Shown here piece after piece: positions 47,290 through 58,432 of a stretch of 64,000 bases of DNA. The stretch comes from Cosmopolites sordidus (Eukaryota > Arthropoda > Insecta > Coleoptera > Curculionidae), in assembly GCA_031761425.1 (NCBI GenBank), contig JARFXV010001171.1, positions 186,001-250,000 of the forward strand, read 5' to 3'. Made by a program: the position numbers and the translations under genes. Every line of letters starts with the position of its first letter. Positions within the stretch are counted from its first letter, which is position 1. Under the pieces are notes generated by a model. The model was not told where the DNA came from, did no database searches, and saw nothing but the letters and a program-made list of their open reading frames with translations.

Positions 47290-48255
47290 TTGTAAATTTT
47301 GTAAATTAAGTTTTTTTGTTTCCTATACTATTGTTCGACGTCTGTACAGGACACATTTTAATTTAGCGACCATGAGAAATGTGCCAAATACAATTTTAAT
47401 CAAGCATTGGGTACGCAGGTTTGAAGAGACTGGAAACACACCGCATGCCGCATAAATCATAAGCCTGTCTATAGACGATTCACGACAGTCTATGCGACTT
47501 CGCTCAGCTTCTCTACATTTGCACAGATTTACTATTCACCGCATTATTCGCAAATATTTACATTTTCATCCCTACAAAATTGATATGGTGGAAGAGATGG
47601 AGCTCGATTATCCAGCTAAACGAGCCGAATTCTGCAGGATAATGAAAAATTGTTTTAGGATCTTCAATACCATATGGTTTTCTGATGAATCGAATTTCAA
47701 CTTCAAAGGCCACGGGAATAAACAGATTTGCAGATATTCGGCTCCCGACAATCCTCTGGAACTGCACCAAAAACCATTAACTCGCCTAAGGTTGTCGTAT
47801 CAAGCGAAGGAATTATCGGTCCCTACTTTTTTGAGGATAACCGTGGTCGCGCTCAGACTGTTAGTTCCGATTGTTATTTTGGCACCCGAAATGGAAAACT
47901 CGATTGGCTACAACCGCAACATATTTTTACAATAAAATGGAGCAACTTCCCACATCATGAATGCTTCTTTAGCAGCTCTTTACGATTTATTCGCTGAAAG
48001 AGTGATTAATCGCCGAGGGGACATCAACAGGCCACCGAGTAGTCCAAATTTAACACTTGCTGATTTTTTCCTATGAGGCTACTTAAAGGTTAGGTTTTCA
48101 ACTTATTACCATCCAACTTAAATGTTTTAAAGCAAATAATGTCCATCCGATTTCAAGAGCGATGCTCCAGCGAATGATTGAAATTTTCAGTTCCAGTCTA
48201 AATGAGTGTGAAGAAGAGGGTGGTGCGCATATACGGATGGTTGTTTTTCATAAAT
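47290..48255 (+). pseudogene. Rosa-like transposase pseudogene
   Basis: 47320-47455 is the HTH (TIVRRLYRTHFNLATMRNVP, NTILIKHWVRRFEETGNTPH). 47492-47935 reads FTIHRIIRKYLHFHPYKIDM then WFSDESNFNFKGHGNKQICR (first catalytic Asp in SDES). After a frameshift near 47790 come EGIIGPYFFEDNRGRAQTV and, after a deletion, AEGTSTGHRVV-type degenerate DDE sequence, MLQRMIEIFSSSLNECEEEG and HIRMVVFHK, followed by a stop at about 48255. The QQDGA block with the second Asp is missing. It is fused to unit C of the tandem array. Confidence 0.8.
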
Positions 48256-48443
48256 AAAACATCAAAGATTGCTCTGCAATTTGCACAACAACATGCGTCT
48301 CCGCCATAATGGGCATTGGTTAGTTGCTTGATCGGAAGGGAGCATTTCATTATCTGATCACACAAAATGTTAAAATAAATAAAAATACCTTAAAATTTCG
48401 CACTTATTTCCGTTATTATTTTGAAACCGTTGTTTATCTTTCA

Positions 48444-48445
<2 letters not shown>

Positions 48446-48515
<70 letters not shown>
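48446..48515. repeat. (TA)n followed by (CA)n
   Basis: About 70 bp of TA, then CACACACACA, directly before the Tigger terminal repeat. Confidence 0.95.
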
Positions 48516-48524
<9 letters not shown>

Positions 48525-48526
<2 letters not shown>

Positions 48527-49137
48527 GTAGGACCTCGTTAACCCGGACTCCCGCTTGTTCGGTGATCGCTGTAATCCGGCCGGGCAATGGGGTTTGCGGG
48601 GGAGGCGGGTGGAGGTGCGGGCTGCGAGCCAATCCGTGGTCAGTCTTTTGTTTATCGCCTTCCGTCTACAGTGTCAATTTAGCTCACAAACATCATGTCG
48701 CCTCCACGTATGAAGTGTTAACTGATGACGAGATTGTGCGAGCGGCAATGTGTGAGGGCGATGAGCAAGATGAGGACAATAGCGTTGAAGTTCTCGCCTC
48801 CGAAAAAGTTGGCAATTTAGAGGCAGTAGGAGCTTTAAACCGTGCTTTAAAATGGGCTGAAGATAACGAATTTGATAGCCACGAAGTTATGTTTTTCCGT
48901 CGACTTAGAGACCGGGCTTTTGAAATGAAGTGCGAACATTATAAACAGAAGAATATTACAGACTTTTTCAGGAAGAATTAACATGTACATTTTTGTCATT
49001 ATGCTTTAATTTCAACATTGATTAAATAAACTAAGGTTAAACATGTGTTTTATTACTAGTAAATATGGCATACTATAATCCGGACGCCTCGATAATCCGG
49101 AAAGGGTCTTGTTTTTGCCTTTCCGGATTAACGATGT
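48525..49137 (+). mobile_element. Non-autonomous Tigger/pogo element
   Basis: The left end CAGTAGGACCTCGTTAACCC at 48525 and the right end, whose complement reads ACATCGTTAATCCGGAAAGG (ending at 49137), are imperfect inverted repeats of Tigger type. An extra inner copy, CTCGATAATCCGG, lies near 49088. At 0.6 kb the element has lost most of the transposase and keeps only the C-terminal coding end. Confidence 0.7.
48690..48981 (+). pseudogene. Tigger transposase C-terminal fragment
   Basis: Frame to the stop at 48981 reads TYEVLTDDEIVRAAMCEGDE, EAVGALNRALKWAEDNEF and FFRRLRDRAFEMKCEHYKQK, ending NITDFFRKN. This acidic tail ending in KITDFF is characteristic of Tigger-type transposases. The DNA-binding and DDE domains are absent. 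Confidence 0.75.
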
Positions 49138-49815
49138 ATGTAGAGTTTCTTTAACTTCTTTGGACTGCGTCCAACGAGACAACAGTAGTCAGGAGTTATA
49201 CACCCCCAACCGTTGGGTTCCACAATCTCATGTGGAACGCACAACAATCTGCATCTCCGCTATAATGAGCAATGGTTAGTTGCTTGACCTGGAGGAAGTC
49301 CCACCCATCCCTTACATTGGAGGGCACATGTTCTATCTGTCGGTGGTTAGACTGATCAGGGTACCGACATATGCTCTCTCGCCAAGAATAAGGAGTCCCT
49401 CTCGACAATCAAACAACCCATATTTTCGCCGACTTCTCGTCGGATGGCTTATAAATGGAGTTTTTAAACTTCTTTGGACTGCGTCCAAAGAGACAACAGT
49501 AGTCAGGAGTTATACACCCCCGATCGTTGGGTTCCACAATCTCATGTGGAACTCACAACAATCTGAGTCTCCGCCATAATGAGCAATGGTTAGTTGCTTG
49601 ACCGGGAGGAAGCCCCACCCATCCCTTACATTGGAGGGCACATGTTTCGTCTGTTGGTGATCAGACTAATTAGGGTACCGACATATGCTCTCTTGCGGGG
49701 TTGTTAGATTGTGGAGAGGCACTCCCTATTCCTGGCGAGAGTGCATATGTCGGTACTCTGATGAGTCTAACCACTAACAAACAAAACATGTGTGCTCCAA
49801 TGTGAGGGATGGATG
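49138..49815. repeat. Family R array: two direct units and one inverted partial
   Basis: Units start at about 49138 and 49452 (GGACTGCGTCCAA at 49162 and 49476, period 314 bp). Each contains CGTTGGGTTCCACAATCTCA, GGTTAGTTGCTTGACC, CATCCCTTACATTGGAGGGC and ACCGACATATGCTCTC. From about 49700 to 49815 the last third is repeated in reverse orientation, giving a palindrome centred near 49695. The same family hosts the Jockey insertion at 9936-13202, and a short piece lies at about 48287-48340. Origin unknown. Confidence 0.8.
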
Positions 49816-49894
49816 GTAACTAGTGCTTATTATGCCGGAAATAACACTCGATACCAAACGACCAATATGTGTAAAATTGATTTATTATTTTGGA

Positions 49895-50000
49895 GTAAAC
49901 TCGAAGAGATTTACCACTAACCACCAAATCACTTTTTGAAACTTCTCGACACACGTTTCGTTAACTATGTTAGCATCATCAGGAGATGATTTAATCTCAA
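49895..50000 (-). repeat. PLE tail carrying the best hammerhead-like motif
   Basis: On the minus strand it reads ATCTCCTGATGA, TGCTAAC ATA GTTAAC, GAAAC, GTGT, GTC, GAGAAG and GTGATTTGGTGGTTAGTGG. It is an isolated tail fragment of the PLE family at 28985-30860, next to a Tc1-like remnant. Confidence 0.65.
49944..49986 (-). ncRNA. Hammerhead ribozyme-like motif (type I layout, minimal stem III)
   Basis: All core elements occur in order on the minus strand: stem I strand TCTC, CTGATGA (49982-49976), a stem II hairpin (GCTAAC/GTTAAC around ATA), GAAA (49959-49956), a stem III of A-U and C-G closing loop GTGT, the cleavage triplet GTC (49950-49948), and GAGA pairing with TCTC. A short stem III is known for PLE hammerheads. 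One extra T separates CTGATGA from stem II, and one stem II pair is mismatched, so activity is uncertain. Confidence 0.5.
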
Positions 50001-50079
50001 AAAAATACAATGTACCAATTGCCTTAAAAAATAATTTAAAAATATAAAGAACAACTTTCTATAAGACTAATAATAAGTA

Positions 50080-51000
50080 GTTCCTCCATGGGTCTGTAGG
50101 CGATTTGGCATGCTGTCGATTAAATGACCAATTTGGGCTTGTCTTGCTTCTCTCGCATTCTCCACGAGCAGCATCTTTTAATTCCCGCAGTATAAGAGGA
50201 GGATTGTTTTGTTTCTTGATGCGTGTTTTCTAAATCTCACAAGCATGTCTAAAAGCATTAATGTCAGAGAAATTTGTTGGTCACCCTAACTTGGTTAGGT
50301 TAGGGACCCCTTTAGGAAAATTTTGTACTGCTGCTCTTCGATGAGGAGGTGCATTGTCATCCATTAAAACAAATTCGTCGCTTACTGCGCCTGGGAACAG
50401 AGGCACAACTAGGTTTAAAACTTCCTCAGTATACACCGGGTCTGAGCAGATGTATCCGTGTATCCCTCATAATAAGACCCCAAAACATTATGCTCCCACC
50501 TTCAAATCCGGCTTGTCAACCTGGAGCTATCCAAACTAATGTTCTTCGTGAATCAGAAACCAAGTCAATTCTCGTCTCATCGGAGAACATCACGTCATAC
50601 CAGTTAGGACTATAACCACCATTTCTCCAGCCCGTTGCAATTTTTTTGTTCAAACTTTAGTTTCGAAACACGTAAATGTCTTCTGTGATGCAAATTTATC
50701 GCTTTTACTCTGCGTATTATCATTTGTCGTGAAACATTTACCCTTTCAAGCCTAACAAGCTCTCTTGATATACCACTTGTAGATTTCAGAAGATTTTTTC
50801 GAGGAATTATTTATATCCCGGTCTTGTACAGCTGTTGTACATCTTTTTCTACCACTTCTGTGCCGATTTTTTACGTCATTTACGTCATTTGTCCCTTGGA
50901 TTTTTTCATGAATTTTCGATACAGCACTTTGGAAAACACACGATATCATTTTTGATTAAAGCCCTGTTGTAACAAAGTAATTACTCTTGGTATGTTAAAG
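50080..51000 (-). pseudogene. Tc1-like transposase pseudogene
   Basis: Minus-strand pieces from N to C: KNRHRSGRKRCTTAVQDRDI (HTH linker, about 50880-50810), LRVSKLKFEQK-like and GEMVVIVLTGMT*CSPMR, VGA*CFGVLL*GIHGYICSD, LFPGAVSDEFVLMDDNAPPH (second catalytic Asp in MDDNAPPH, about 50380), LKDAAREN-like and QIGHLIDSMPNRLQTHGGTT at the C-terminus (about 50145-50085). Many stops. A few clean pieces confirm Tc1 membership. Confidence 0.7.
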
Positions 51001-51202
51001 TAAGATATCATATTTCTAAGCATTTTTAAATTGATTGATTGAAAATCGAAAAAGAACTGAAATGATGTGTAAATACCAGTATCAACGGAATGGGCAAAAA
51101 CCATAAAATCTGTGTTATCAGCGAAACAATGCTTTTGTTATTTTCATTTAAAAACGGTTTAAAATAAATATCCATCACAAGTTTTAGAGTATCATAGGTA
51201 AG

Positions 51203-51265
51203 TAATATAAGGTTTGCTAAAAATGTAAATAACAAGAGGGCTATGGACGCATAAAAACATTCAAA

Positions 51266-51267
<2 letters not shown>
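51203..51267 (+). pseudogene. Tiny PLE GIY-YIG scrap
   Basis: RFAKNVNNKRAMDA matches LRLVKNINNNRALDAYE of the PLE at 30560-30605. It is cut off by (TA)n at 51268. Confidence 0.45.

Positions 51268-51268
<1 letters not shown>

Positions 51269-51331
<63 letters not shown>
51269..51331. repeat. (TA)n microsatellite
   Basis: About 63 bp of TA between two PLE fragments. Confidence 0.95.
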
Positions 51332-51333
<2 letters not shown>

Positions 51334-51334
51334 C

Positions 51335-52285
51335 CTTTATTTGGGTTTTTCGCCACTATCTAAAACTTAAAAAATATCAAAAATACCGTTTCTTATGTAA
51401 AGAAAGAATCACTGGGTAAAAACAAAAAACTAAACGGAGACAAATCTCAGTGATTCTTTTTTGTAATAAATTTGCCTAACGAACAAAATTTTAAAGATAT
51501 AAACATGTTATAAAAATTTTTACAAACTTTTAACGTTAACGTTTCGGAGGGTACTCTCCCCCCATTTTCAAAACTAAAGTAAAAAATAAATTATATTAAT
51601 TTGTAATATATAAAGTAACGAGTGAAAGTAAATATATTTTTTTGTGTATGTCAACGATACTTACATTGACAACAATAGATTTTCATGACAGTGACATACT
51701 ACCAAAAAATATATATAGGTAATGTTCACTGTGTGATTGTTTATTGTACTGATGGTGTATTCAAATATTTAAATGTGTTTAATTGAATTCTTAAGAATCG
51801 GGAACCATATTGAATTTAAATCTACCGAAGGCATAGCAATATAGTTATTTTTATTTAAATTAATTATAGCGGTTTCTTTTAATCTTCTGTATTTTCTTAC
51901 CGATTCTTTTAATACCGTTTTGAAATTATTCCAATTGATTTTATGACCCGATTCCCATGCGTGTTGACAAATTCTAGATTTATTAAAATCGCCCTTTTTA
52001 AGAAGGTTTTCTCTTTTACTCTAATATCTAACGGGCTAGATGTCTCACCTATATAGAATTTGCCACATTCGCAGGGAATTTTATAAACCACATTTTTGGT
52101 ATTTTGTTGTATATTGTTTGGTTTAGTCTTTGTTAACAGAGATCTAAGAGTATTTTTTGTTTTAAATCTCGTTCTTATGTTGTATTTATTTCCTACTTTT
52201 TTAATTTTGTAATAAGAAATACCGAAAATTGTGTAGAAAAACTCAAATAAAGGAAAAAAAATATATGAACACGCCACAATCATTC
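51335..52285 (-). pseudogene. Second PLE family: GIY-YIG end and 3' tail
   Basis: The minus-strand frame 52283-51909 contains KYNIRTRFKTKNTLRSLLTK, NTKNVVYKIPCECGKFYIGE and TSSPLDIRVKE, the GIY-YIG core. The C-terminal part continues in broken frames (AMPSVDLNSIWFPIL region at about 51830-51780). The tail reads GGGGGGAGAGTACCCTCC then GAAACGTTAACGTTAAAAG (about 51570-51540) and ends in AAAAACCCAAATAAAGG at 51340. A plus-strand copy is at 58960-59700. Confidence 0.75.
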
Positions 52286-52309
52286 AGACATTCAACATGT
52301 AAGAAAACC

Positions 52310-52500
52310 ATGGATCTAATGTTACGTTAACTCCACGGAGCATGATTTTTACACGGTTCATTAGGTACGGTTGTCATATAAATAGGATATAGTTTATATT
52401 TAGAATCAAATTAAATAATATTCAAGTGATTTGGTGTTTAGTGGTAAATGTTTTCGAGTTTAGTGTTTCACTACGAAGGTTTCAGAGAAGAACTGTAATT
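52310..52500 (+). repeat. PLE 3' tail fragment, hammerhead core deleted
   Basis: Shares TTCATTAGGTACGGTTGTCA and ATATAAATAGGATATAGTTT with 30730-30770, then jumps to AAGTGATTTGGTGTTTAGTG. The segment that would hold the hammerhead-like core is missing. Confidence 0.6.
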
Positions 52501-52860
52501 ACTTACTTAATAACTAACTTAATATTTAGGTGCACTATTTTTTTAATATACTTACGTTTCGAGGAGAATCGTATTATTTCAAGTATTATTATTTCTACAA
52601 ATATTATCTTGTTTCCTCGTTTGAAATGTTTTCAAAATGAATAGCATGACGAATAATATGCCGATCTCTCATTTGATATCTCTGTTACCCTTAGTGTAAA
52701 TTATTTGTAAGGCATTTTGTTAATCACATTATCAGCGCTTTTACGATGATCAATTAAGTTGATAAAAATACGGTATTACAACATCACAACATTGTGTAAT
52801 TACTTATTGATACATTGACGTAAAAATAAATATATTGTGAAATATAGACAAAAGTTAAAC
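52501..52860. other. Unassigned AT-rich spacer
   Basis: No feature was supported. Confidence 0.3.
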
Positions 52861-52864
52861 GACG

Positions 52865-53160
52865 TTATCTACCTTTTAAGGGACTTTAATGCCCAACTTG
52901 GAATATGAGCGGAATATACCACGATAGTAGTCAAGTGCAGTCTACATCATGACACAAATGACTATGGGGAAATAGCAATATAATTCAATATAACATGGGT
53001 CTTACCTAATAGACATACAGTAAATGGAATAAATCATGTCATGATAAATAGTAGATGATATTCAAGTGATCTTGACATGAAAAGCTTGTAAGGAAATAAT
53101 ATTTTCTTCTTCAAAAAACAAAAAACAAACTGCTCTCACTAGGCCCCAAATTAGACAGTC
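52865..53160 (+). pseudogene. LINE endonuclease scrap
   Basis: Broken frames give LRDFNAQLGI (the GDFNAQLG catalytic region), HHDTNDYGEIAI and GINHVMI, resembling the middle of an RTE-like endonuclease. It is strongly decayed and no RT is attached. Confidence 0.4.
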
Positions 53161-53199
53161 AATTTTATGCAACTGTTTCTTCTATTTTATTAAAAAAAA

Positions 53200-54949
53200 T
53201 ATTTTAATTACAGCGATGGCAGCCGTTCACCGGAGGCATTTGGGCGTAGTGGGTTGATCAGGCGTGTTAATAGGGCGCCATCCAGTTCTTCCAAATTACT
53301 CAAGATATATAAATAAATCCTAAAACTGGGAAAAGGTTTATTTTTGTTAAAAAGTCTCAATAATACTACTAGAAATTTAATAAGCACAAGCGAAATCTCA
53401 GAGAACAACACACAGAACAAAAATATAATAATTAAAAAGTTATAACAAAAAATTTAAAGGGTCTAATGGCGGTGTCCACAACTACTCTACTAAACTAGGC
53501 ATGTAAAGAAGAAGGTTTGATCTTAACATATCTCCTTAGCATATGAGAACTCTTGTCTAATTTACAAAAGAAATCAAACTTAATTATCCTAAACCAACTT
53601 AAACTAAACTAAATCAAATTGAATCAGATCAAAGTAATGTAAATTAAACTAAATTTAATCAAAGTACCTTAAATTTTATAACGTTATTGCATGGTGGTAG
53701 TGAGATGGTGATTAAGCAAATAATGTTAAAGATTCATGGAAATACTAATAAAATAATAAAAAATAATATATTATCTGGCCTTATCCCTTTTTATCCGCTG
53801 ATCGATTATTCAGCCTCTGGACTGTCCCGTTTCTAAGATGTTCGTTTACTGAGCAGTTCTCTGTCCAAAATGCGGTGGTCCTAAAAGGTCTGGAGTCCAC
53901 ATTGACCCAGTTATGCAATAAGTGTTATGCTATGGGTTCCATAACGACCGAGTCCTAAAACCCTCTACAAAAATAAAAAAGAGTAAGCCTGAGTAAGACT
54001 TGGCCAGCTAATGTACATACCTGTAATGGATGGGTACGGCGTGAAGATGTCTGTTCAGCTCGAGGTGTGATGTACGACTCTCTTGGCCTTCGTCCCGGAG
54101 AATACCAGTACGCGCACAAAAAAACTTGCGCAAAACAATCTTACCTGTAGATCGATAATTTGTAAAGGCTGCATTACATCCCTCCAAAAAGAAAATTAAA
54201 TGCTACAAGGAGAGGCTTTAATTTTGCCCGCTTTATAACGGATATCACCACGAAACCTGTCCTGATGGAATGTAATACGTGAGGAGGTACCGGTATAAAG
54301 AAAAAAACTACTAGTATCTCAAAGATGAAAAGAGTTAACAAAAGCACTAAGTTAACACAGCGTAAGCATTCTAAAGTACACACCAAATGATATCTAAACA
54401 GGAAAAGAAAAACTACAACTCTTATTTTCATCACACTAAGGAAGTGAAATATGGCACCCACTGGACTAAAGAAAAAAAAATAATAAAAATATAGAAAATA
54501 AATGAAACTAAAAGGGTACTCCATACATGGTACTTCCACTGATCTTTCAGGACACAGACAATGAAAGCTTAGACACTACCCAGTAGTGACACCCAATTAA
54601 GAGACGAAGTCGCAACCGGATAATCACCCCTTGTAGCGTATCCTTCGTTCTAAAACGGCCCTTTAAAAACGGAAAGATGACTGAACTGAAGTAAAAAATG
54701 CAACGCTAACTCCTGCAAGTAAAGTTACTACGATGTGAAGTTAAATAAAATGAATACCGAACATTGTCGACTCTAGAAAATAGGACGAAAGAAAATAAGT
54801 GTAGCAGATTGATTAATAAAGAGTGCTTGTGAAACACAAAAAGCGTGGTTGTCACTTGTTTTGTTTTAGTGTTGATAACTTTCGCGTATCACACGTTCCT
54901 AGGGGGAATTACAATATGTAGGACAAATTAGGATTCAGAAGTTAGAATA
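53200..54949. other. Unassigned region of mixed composition
   Basis: Less AT-rich than its neighbours, with few TA repeats. Contains a run of AAACTAAACTAAATCAAATT-like words at 53585-53670. No protein family was recognised in any frame. The minus-strand frame 54539-54174 is hydrophobic only because it is antisense to A-rich DNA. It could be non-coding parts of an LTR element or host non-coding DNA. Confidence 0.3.
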
Positions 54950-55219
54950 ACCTGAGGCTTATAAAGCACTAGCAGAGTCGGTAGATGTCATATGGGCAAC
55001 AGTAGAATCTGTAATAGAAAAAGTTACGGAGGCAGTTACGACTCGTGAGGGAGGGCGTTGCGGTGCCGCCCCTCCAGCGTTTATCACAATAAACAATTTT
55101 TCAGAACAAAGCATCACAGGTTCTCCTCCTGTACGGGGTTTCAATAGCACGAAAAGTAAAAAGGAGGAAGGGGAAAGCAAAAAAAAGGTAGGCAGTCATG
55201 GGAACGGCCGACAGAAGTG
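54950..55219 (+). other. Possible coding exon, no start codon
   Basis: An 89-codon open stretch without ATG reads ALAESVDVIWATVESVIEKV, TEAVTTREGGRCGAAPPAFI, and then a basic, Lys/Glu/Ser-rich end, stopping at 55217-55219. Composition looks protein-like (amphipathic helix, then Pro and charged residues), and AAAGGTAGGC near 55185 could be a splice donor. No family recognised. It may equally be chance. Confidence 0.25.
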
Positions 55220-56430
55220 AAAACTTGAAATTTTGGAATAATTGTGTTTTTTTTTTAATTTTTAAATTAATTATTCTTTAAACGGATATTTTTTTTTCAC
55301 GTAGGATCGAGGATCTAAACAAATATAGAAAATGGACATTCAGAAAAACTAATTATATTACAATACTTTTTTGTAAAATTATAAAGGTGAAATTGAATGA
55401 TATAAAAATGAATTAAATTGAAATTGAATGATATAAAAATGAATTAAATTGAAATTGAATGATAAATAATGATTTTGCAAAAAATAACAAAACATGTATT
55501 TTATTTATGACAATTTAAACTAATAAACAATAATTTTGAGAAACTAAGTTTATTATAAAATTTTATAGAATTTTTAATTTTAAAATCCGCGACAAAAATA
55601 TTATCGAACAATTAGAATTTTGTTTAACCACGCTAGTAAGATAACTCCTAAGCCACTATGAAATATTTATTGCACGCTGTATTGCAGAGCTTAAATATTA
55701 GAAAAATAAATAATATCAAATTTTTCAACGCAAATATTGATACCAATATTGGAAATATTCGAAAATAAATGCTTTGTTTTTATTATTCATTTTTCTATAT
55801 AAAAATATTAGCATATTAAGTACTCACTCTTGTACTGTACAGTGATTCTACTATTAAACAATTAAAATAATGATTATCTAAAACACAATTTAATTTAAAA
55901 CACATTTAAAACACAATTGGCGTCGCCAGTTTGGCACAACACGTCACTAGCATGTCGGTGACGCGAACCCAAGTTTTCCGCAAAGTTTTCCGATTTGCAA
56001 CTGCAAATCGCTCAACGCGGCTAGAATTCTCAAAAATTCTTCAGCAGCACTATTTTCTTCTATATTTTCCCACTTTAAAAACCCACGAGCCGCTACTTTA
56101 CAAAGGAAAACCAAAAGAAGTGAAGGGTGGGACGATGACTGTAAAAATGCCGTGGAGAATAGAAATTTGGCACGACCGCAGTGAAACTGAAAAGGAAGGA
56201 GAAAGGTGTATGCAAAAGAAAAAAAAACGGGAGTTTGAAAGCACGCTAATAGAGGAGTTACAAGAGACACAAGAACGATATGACAAACAGTATATAAGAA
56301 CATTTTACATCCTTCATCGACACTCTGACAAAATTTTGAGACAGTCGGATCATTAGAAGCCAAGTTCGCGCTAAAAGGGCCAGTGTATTTATAGTATCGG
56401 TCGAAAAATGAACATCAAATAAAGAGCGAA
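55220..56430. other. Unassigned region; overlapping ORFs on both strands at 55931-56363
   Basis: Plus ORF 55931-56356 (141 codons) and minus ORF 56363-55947 (138 codons) cover the same DNA, and neither resembles a known family. A hairpin GATTTGCA-AC-TGCAAATC lies at about 55993-56010. The plus ORF has a Lys/Glu-rich C-terminal half (FESTLIEELQETQERYDKQY). I cannot decide whether either is a gene. Confidence 0.3.
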
Positions 56431-57100
56431 TATAAAATGTCGTTTAAAAACTTGGCAAAACATTCACCGAAACGTTTCAATTAATGAAACTAGTTTATTC
56501 TCCTGTGTCAGAGTTCAAGAGTGGTTTAAAAGATTCAAAGAAGATCGTGAGGTCATCAAGGACGACGAACATCCTGGTTCGAAAAATTCTGTGGTTACTC
56601 AAAGTAACATTGAAATGGAATTTAACATGTCCCAAGATTCAATTCATTGCATTTTGACTAATCATTTGGAACTTCGGAAGGTTTGTGCATGCTTGAAAAT
56701 TGATTAAAACTTCAAGTATAACATTGTTACTGGTGATGAGACGTGGTGTTTTCAATATGATCGAGAAACCAAAGCACCGAATGGAAACACCCTAGCGAGT
56801 CAAATCCGAAGAAAAGCCGTCTCGAGAAGTCAAAAATCAAAATAATGTTGATTTATTTCTACGATTCGGAAGGAACTGTTCACAAGGATTTCGCTCCACC
56901 TGGTCAAACGATCAATGCAGTGTTTATCTTGATGATATGAAGCGCGGATTGTCGCGTATTCGTCGTGTGCGGCCACAATACCGTCAACAAGGCAGCTGGT
57001 GCTTGATGCAAGATAATAAGCAGTCCCTTCGCTCAACCTTCATCACTGATATTTTTACCATACTCGCCTGATTTGTGTCCCTTAATAACAATATAAGTTA
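56430..57100 (+). pseudogene. Mariner transposase pseudogene
   Basis: The frame gives VRVQEWFKRFKEDREVIKDD and EHPGSKNSVVTQSNIE (HTH and linker), LELRKVCACLKI, NIVTGDETWCFQYDRETKAP (first catalytic Asp in TGDE) and, in other frames, VHKDFAPPGQTIN and WCLMQDNKQSLRSTFITDIF (second Asp in QDNK), PYSPDL. It ends before the third Asp. Stops and frameshifts throughout. Confidence 0.8.
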
Positions 57101-58285
57101 ATAATAATTCCTGCGTGTACGCAAAAAATCTACATGTAGCAACACAACCGCGGGTAATAATAATGAAAAAGCCCCACTGGATCGTATATTTTGTAGGGTA
57201 CGAATAATAATATTCAAGAAAGAGCGAATAGACAAGAACAAAGTTCGACTACTAATTTGAAGGTAATCGTATATAAAAAGTGTTATACTTGTGAAAGTTT
57301 TACAGGATAATCTAATTTGTTGATGGTCGAAGACTACGGAAATTTGTTTGATCAGTTGGAAGAACATCAACTAGTTAAATTAAGGACTAGCAAAGCAGTT
57401 TTCCATGGAATCAAAATAAACGGTTGAAGGGGTATGCAAAAGAAAGATAAATAGAAAAGCAAACTTACTAAACAAAAAGTAAAGAAAATGGTATATTTCT
57501 ATTCTAAATTTTTTTAAACAAAACATTTAAAATATTTAGTATTTTTCAGGATTTTGGTACATTGGAGTTTATTTATTGATTGAACATGTTCATTTCATAG
57601 GGTATATTTAAACCTGGGTTAGAAATTTATTATAGGCATTCAATACTGATGGTAGGCTGACAGGGGTTCCTGGATATGCTGTGGTACGTAGTAGTTTTCT
57701 AGTGGGGAGACCTTAATAGAAGAGTCCCACGTTTTGACTATAAAAGTTTTGTACTAAAAAAAAAATGGTTTAGGTGCCTTCTCTTATTTGGGAAATCTCT
57801 AGCTGGTCATGCGTTAGAGTTGGTTAGCAGCTAGATGATTTATTTATATTTTCAAATATTATTAAATAAAGGGTCTAATGTGGTGGTTTGTAAAACATGT
57901 AAGGCGAAAAATTCCCATCGTTTTAAAAATATTGAAAACTTTAATTAAAGCAATAATGTAGTATAAGTGGATTTTTTGAAAATATTTTTAACAGAGTTTA
58001 GGGTGGTGATTTGAAAATCATGTGGTTTTAAAAGTATTGCAAACTTCAATGAAAGGAATCAAAGTATTATGCAATCAAACAAATATGTATATAATTTTGG
58101 GGAGTGATTGTTTTATTCTGAATTGATTATTAATGTAGTTTACATGTTATAATCTACTGCAATATTTTATCCATATTATCCTAGTTGGGAGAAGTTTTAT
58201 TATGTAAATTTAACAGTGTATTTTCTATTGAAATAAAATTTGTGATTTAAACAGTATGTACGTTATTTGCCGATGAAAGGCTAGC
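57101..58285. other. Unassigned AT-rich spacer
   Basis: Several short frames exist but show no family resemblance. Two similar segments, about 57860-57940 and 57990-58040, share TAAAGGG/TTAGGGTGGT and GTTTTAAAA-ATATTG words and may be a diverged duplication. Confidence 0.3.
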
Positions 58286-58289
58286 GTTA

Positions 58290-58432
58290 TGCCGTCATTG
58301 AAGCCATTCAAAAGGCGTCGACCACTATCCTAAAGGACATACCTTTCGCCGAGCTCAAAAATTCATTCGTTAACCTAATTGATGAACGCAAAACGTTATA
58401 TTGACGAGCAAGGAGAATTGAGTTTTGAATAA
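58290..58432 (+). pseudogene. Mariner transposase C-terminal scrap
   Basis: The frame AVIEAIQKASTTILKDIPFA, ELKNSFVNLIDERK, then after one base shift DEQGELSFE and a stop, matches the last 45 residues of mariner transposases. No other part of the element is adjacent. Confidence 0.55.

Noticed and set aside
54174..54539. 121-codon hydrophobic minus-strand frame that could suggest a membrane protein
   Set aside because: Phe/Leu richness follows from A-rich plus-strand composition, and no family pattern or start context supports it.
55947..56363. Overlapping ORFs of about 140 codons on both strands as genes
   Set aside because: Neither has a recognised domain; kept as undecided in the region entry, not called as CDS.
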